From: Bryopsis sp. KO-2023
Taxonomy: Eukaryota > Chlorophyta > Ulvophyceae > Bryopsidales > Bryopsidaceae
NCBI GenBank assembly: GCA_030272585.1
Contig: BSYQ01000006.1
Span: 2,009,001-2,073,000 of the forward strand
Reading direction: 5' to 3'
Length of the DNA: 64,000 bases
In this document: positions 60,259-64,000 of the stretch, one piece after another
Numbering within the stretch: the first letter of the stretch is position 1
How the letters are laid out: every line of letters starts with the position of its first letter
Notes under the pieces: model-generated
The model's input: the letters and a program-made list of their open reading frames with translations, nothing else
The model's database searches: none
Told to the model about the DNA's origin: nothing
Program-made: the position numbers and the translations under genes

Positions 60259-60584
60259 GCTCGACGAATGCTGGACAGTCGAAACAAATCGAAAGACGGA
60301 TCGATTGCCTTGTGCTCACGGAACGAAACGGTGTGCTTTTATGCCATAGATTTTTTGCGCACCGAACCCAAATCCTCCAGCTCTGCCCACACACTTTAAA
60401 GTTCGTCCGACTTTCTCTGCACTCCCCATTCTTCAACTTCTTTCTCCACGTTTCGACAAAGACATCTGCGTGCGAATCAAACACGCCATTGTTTTCACTT
60501 CGACACACACTGTGCTTGTTGCGTCTGTGTGCAGTTTCTGGCGGTGCTGAGACAACGATGAGTCATCAAATGAAGTGGGTATTT
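60259..60584 (+). repeat. Near-identical head block of the long repeat (copy 2)
   Basis: Matches 29583-29908 inversely with one substitution in about 325 bp. Confidence 0.75.
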
Positions 60585-60629
60585 GAGTGTCAACTCGCCG
60601 TAAGTCATCGCTCGTGTCCCCCTTCGCTT

Positions 60630-60694
60630 GGTTCAGAGGTTTAACGTGAATCTTTGTTAATCAAGTGACGGGGGTTCGAGCCTACTTCTAAACC
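60630..60694 (+). other. Degenerate tRNA-like / Pol III box sequence (copy 2)
   Basis: Same 65-nt sequence as 29474-29538 (minus) with one difference; carries the GGGTTCGAGCC B-box-like word and GGTTCAG/CTAAACC ends. Confidence 0.45.
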
Positions 60695-63600
60695 ATGACG
60701 TCTGAAGATGTTGATAGAAGCGCCAAGGTGTGGACGGAAGTGCCTTGAGGTCGAGTCTCAGGAGGTGGGGGGACGCTCTCACCCAGGAAGATGGTTCTGT
60801 TCTTTTTTTTTTCTTTTTGCTTGCGTGCTTGTTGGTTGGTTTGTTGGCCTGTTGGTTGCTTGTGTGTGTTTTTGTGTGTCGCCCCTAAATTAGTGGTTGA
60901 CTACATCTTTGGCTACAGTGCATGCCAAATTGTCTATTTTTTCGGTTGACCAAGGCCTGAACCTCATACTTTCCTGTACAAGGACCGGCGCATCCGATGT
61001 ACTCTTTCGCCGTGGGTTGTAATTATTGATCGATATTCATTGACTCCCCCCACAGTAAAACAGGGTTTGTTCCGATCAATGAATGCTTCTTGATTGTAGC
61101 CACCTCGAGTGAGGCTGTGATTGGGGACATCGCAGCAAACATTGTCACAGTCAATCAATCGATCACTGGAACTTTGAGGCTCCAAGAAGAGCTCCAACCC
61201 ACTCGACAGCACCGCCCTCAGCTGACAACAAACCAAACCAAACCAAAAATTACATGCTGACAACAAACAAACAAACAAACATCAATTACATTGTGTAGAC
61301 AAAAATTACATGCTGACAACAAAACATCAAGACTTCCCCTCCTAATTCCTCCCCACTCTCAATTATACGATCCACATCTTCCCCTTCCCAAAACTAAATC
61401 CACGCTCGTTCGAGTCAACGTCTCGCTATCCGTTTTGTTGCACACCATTGATTGACACCGTTTGGGGGCATGGGGCAAGGAGGTGCTTGCACCTCTGGAT
61501 TGTAACCTTCAACAAAGAGAAGTTCCAGGCAGAAATAGAAAGACGCAAAGAGAAAGTTATGTCACAGCATTGTTTCCACACTGGCGGCGGCGTGCAGATT
61601 GTGGGAAGTGGATGTTTTTCGGAGGCGTAGGTATGTGTGCGCAGCAAACTGTGTCGATCGCCCCCACTCAGCCGAGCATCTGGACAAATTTGGAGCGGCA
61701 GGTCGGGTTTCACCACTCGTTTCGTTGTTTTGGCGGCTGGGGACTCATTTTTGGTGGTGGTGGTTGCGAAAATCATCCTTCCGCCAGCTGGTTGCGTTGT
61801 GGCTCATCGATTATCTTTTCTTTTTTATGATGAAAGAATGCTGGAAAAACGTCCCAAAGCCAGGTGGCGGAGCGCTTTGTTTCAACACAAACACATTCAA
61901 ACGGGCCAAAAGTCGACAGAGGCGACACAAGCGTTTGTCACTTCTTACTTCGCTTGCGTGGCGCGTTCTGTGGCTGCAAATCGAGTGATGCGACCCCTTG
62001 AGCTCCAACGTTGAGCGCGATCACTTCCAAGAGCCAAGAACCTTGAATCAAGTGATCAAGTCCGACATGGTGTGTCGGGTGACTCGTCCTTGCAGGGTTT
62101 GGAAGGAACCCGGGGAAATTGAGAGAGAGAGAGGGGTGGAAATCGAACATGGAATGAATTTTGATGTTTGGTTCACATAAAGAAGAGCTGGGTGCTTTCT
62201 TTCATTAATGGTCTGTGGATCCCTTGATTTAAAACAAATTCCAGTCCTCTTTCAATCAACCCCTCCATAAAAATCTCATAGCCTTTTTGCCCAGGATGAT
62301 TTCCCACCATCACGAAAGACTATTGAAAGCGATTCAATCACAGGTCTGTATGCTTTAAAAAACAAAAAGAAAGAGTACACCCAAAAGAAAACAGGGGGTT
62401 AAATCAGAATCAAAGCCATTGGCACATCCCTGATCTAGACGATTCCATCAATTGCTTAATGTTGGCATCGTCAGACTCCAAAACCTGAAAAAAATATCAG
62501 GGGTTTCATTGTTGTTGTTAAATCATAGACTGTGGATTCTGGACGGGTCCTGAGCAAAAGACTGGATCAGGTATGGCCCAAACAACAGGTCTGTCTCAAA
62601 ACTTCATCGAGCAACATTCGATTCCAAAACTTTTCAAACAGCCCAAACAGTCGTTTTCGACGAAAGACCCGGATTCATCATTCAATACCTTTCCCCCCAA
62701 AAAATAAACACCAAAAAAGAAGAAGATTGTTGCCCCTCAATATTTCATGTTGAGGAACATCTTACAGGTGAGGGTCTGCCATGGCACCCAGGAAAGCACC
62801 TCTGTCTTTCTATCTTTTTTTTTAATAACCAAAAACTCATATCAATTTGCTGTATACAGGTTCGTTGATTCTTGACTTTGAGATGTCGGGCATGAGGCCA
62901 CAGAAAATAAGAAAAAAAAGCTCTTTCCATGTGCTACAAACTGGATTTTGCCTTTGGTTTCTTCGCATTTAGCTCTGAACTGGAACGGGACATGCAAACC
63001 ACATAATTGGTTTGCTCTAACCTTCCATCCAGCATTCACGGCCGCTCCCACGCCTGCTGTTCGACAAACAGCGTTCGTTTTGACTCTGCAGCAATCATAG
63101 GATCAGGGGCATTCCATGGGTTGCAATCAGATTTGTGGCTACGCTTACGAAAACGACAATTGAGAATGAACTCACCCAAGCACTGTATGGGCTTCTCTCT
63201 CTGCAGGGAAAATGCGCCACTCTTTTTCGCTTATGGGTCGCTCTTCACAATGGGCAGCTCTTCAAAGCTCACATCAGACTATGCAAGCGTTCGCGTCAAA
63301 GAGACTCGCGCGAGTCGTCTCGAGTCTGAATCTGTCGCAATATTAGAACACCCACAAGTGTAGCCCCCCATATGCGCGCTGGGCAGAGTTGAGCTGGGGG
63401 CGGCTGAATTTCACCAGGGAAGCGCTGAGGACGCGCACGACTTGTCTTTGCGAGGCAAGAGCAAAAGGGATCGAAAACGCAGCGCGCGCGTGGTGGCTTA
63501 CAAGGGTGGAATCGATTAAAAGAACGCTCGCGCGCGTTACCTTTGGTCGCCACTCTTCGCGTAATGGCAAAACGAATAGCACATTTGCTTGATTCATTAA

Positions 63601-63724
63601 AACAGAACGCCAACAATGATGCGACCTCGTATGAGAAGCGCCACTCCAAAGTTCACCGCACCATCAAACAAAGAAGGACGAAAAAAATAACGGGACATAA
63701 AGAAACACGCACGATAATCCAAAA

Positions 63725-63994
63725 TCATCTCTCGAGGGGTTGGGTGAATCCCAACCCGTGATCTCGGCGACTTCCGGCTTCCCCGGATTAGTCGGATCAC
63801 GAGTTGGGATTCACCCAACCCCTCTCTCTCTCTTCTCTAAGAGAGATTTGTGCGATCCGGCCGAGGGCCGGAGGAGCAACCAACTACGGTTGGTCGCTTT
63901 TCCGGGCCTTGGTCGGATATGGACAAGTCTCTCTTAGAGGAGAGAGAGTGAGAGATCCGGGTTCTTCCCCTTCGGGGGTCTCCCGTATAAAAAG
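63725..63994 (+). ncRNA. Multi-hairpin structured tail domain of the long repeat (copy 2)
   Basis: Same stem order as copy 1: the AGGGGTTGGGTGAA hairpin at 63734-63823, the long-range CTCTAAGAGAGA/TCTCTCTTAGAG stem, an inner hairpin with AACCAAC-tacg-GTTGGT, and the TCTTCCCCTTCGGGGG hairpin before TATAAAAAGGGCAAC at the window end. Substitutions against copy 1 mostly preserve pairing. Confidence 0.6.
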
Positions 63995-64000
63995 GGCAAC

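Larger units (their letters stand above)
60259..64000 (+). repeat. Long non-coding repeat, copy 2 (inverted, uninterrupted, cut by the window end)
   Basis: Plus-strand orientation: head at 60259, structured tail at 63725-64000. It aligns with copy 1 (22530-29908) through the whole length and lacks the CACTA insertion. Relative to copy 1 it has about 430 extra bases near 61220-61650, including a twice-repeated acatgctgacaaca unit, and lacks about 130 bases near 60945. Only the last ~39 nt of the tRNA-like terminus are missing, because the window ends. No coding capacity was recognised. Confidence 0.8.

Overview
The window is nuclear DNA of a photosynthetic eukaryote, most likely a green-lineage alga. 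The evidence is spliceosomal GT-AG introns, plastid transit peptides on a methionine sulfoxide reductase and an L-aspartate oxidase, a plant-type three-finger LSD1 protein, and a TKL receptor kinase of the kind common in green algae. The species cannot be read from the sequence. Non-coding DNA carries an unusual load of A/T and G/C homopolymers, whereas exons are GC-richer and clean.

Left part (1-10.7 kb): a plastid MsrB (minus, six exons) and a CDP-alcohol phosphatidyltransferase of the phosphatidylinositol synthase type (plus, four exons) share a divergent promoter. An intronless receptor-like kinase follows, then one orphan terminal exon. About 5 kb of homopolymer-rich DNA comes next.

Middle part (15.9-34 kb) is repeat territory: a young TRIM-type LTR element (15920-17086), a DNA transposon with palindromic subterminal repeats (19183-21739), and a roughly 3.7 kb non-coding repeat (22530-29908) interrupted by a 3.7 kb CACTA element. 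The CACTA element carries exons resembling a host SR splicing factor. A second, inverted copy of the 3.7 kb repeat ends the window (60259-64000) and supplies the empty site of the CACTA insertion. This repeat ends in a multi-hairpin RNA-like domain with a 45-nt tRNA-like terminus. Strand-specific G:U changes between the two copies suggest that it is folded as RNA. Two paralogous genes for an unrecognised protein family (17.2 and 32.9 kb) lie on either side of the repeat block.

Right part (36.5-59.3 kb) is a normal gene-dense stretch: LSD1-like zinc-finger protein (minus), plastid NadB (plus), an unrecognised 668-residue membrane protein (minus), a LUC7-like U1 snRNP factor (plus, divergent from its neighbour), an unrecognised coiled-coil membrane protein (plus), and RuvB-like 2/reptin (minus). 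Exon-intron models for MsrB, PIS, LSD1, NadB, the 668-residue protein, LUC7, the coiled-coil protein and RuvBL2 were assembled by hand. In each, phases close across all junctions and the sum of exons is divisible by three. Two introns appear to use GC-AG boundaries.

Functionally the genes are unrelated housekeeping and regulatory functions (protein repair in the plastid, NAD synthesis, phospholipid synthesis, splicing, chromatin remodelling). No operon-like or metabolic cluster is seen.
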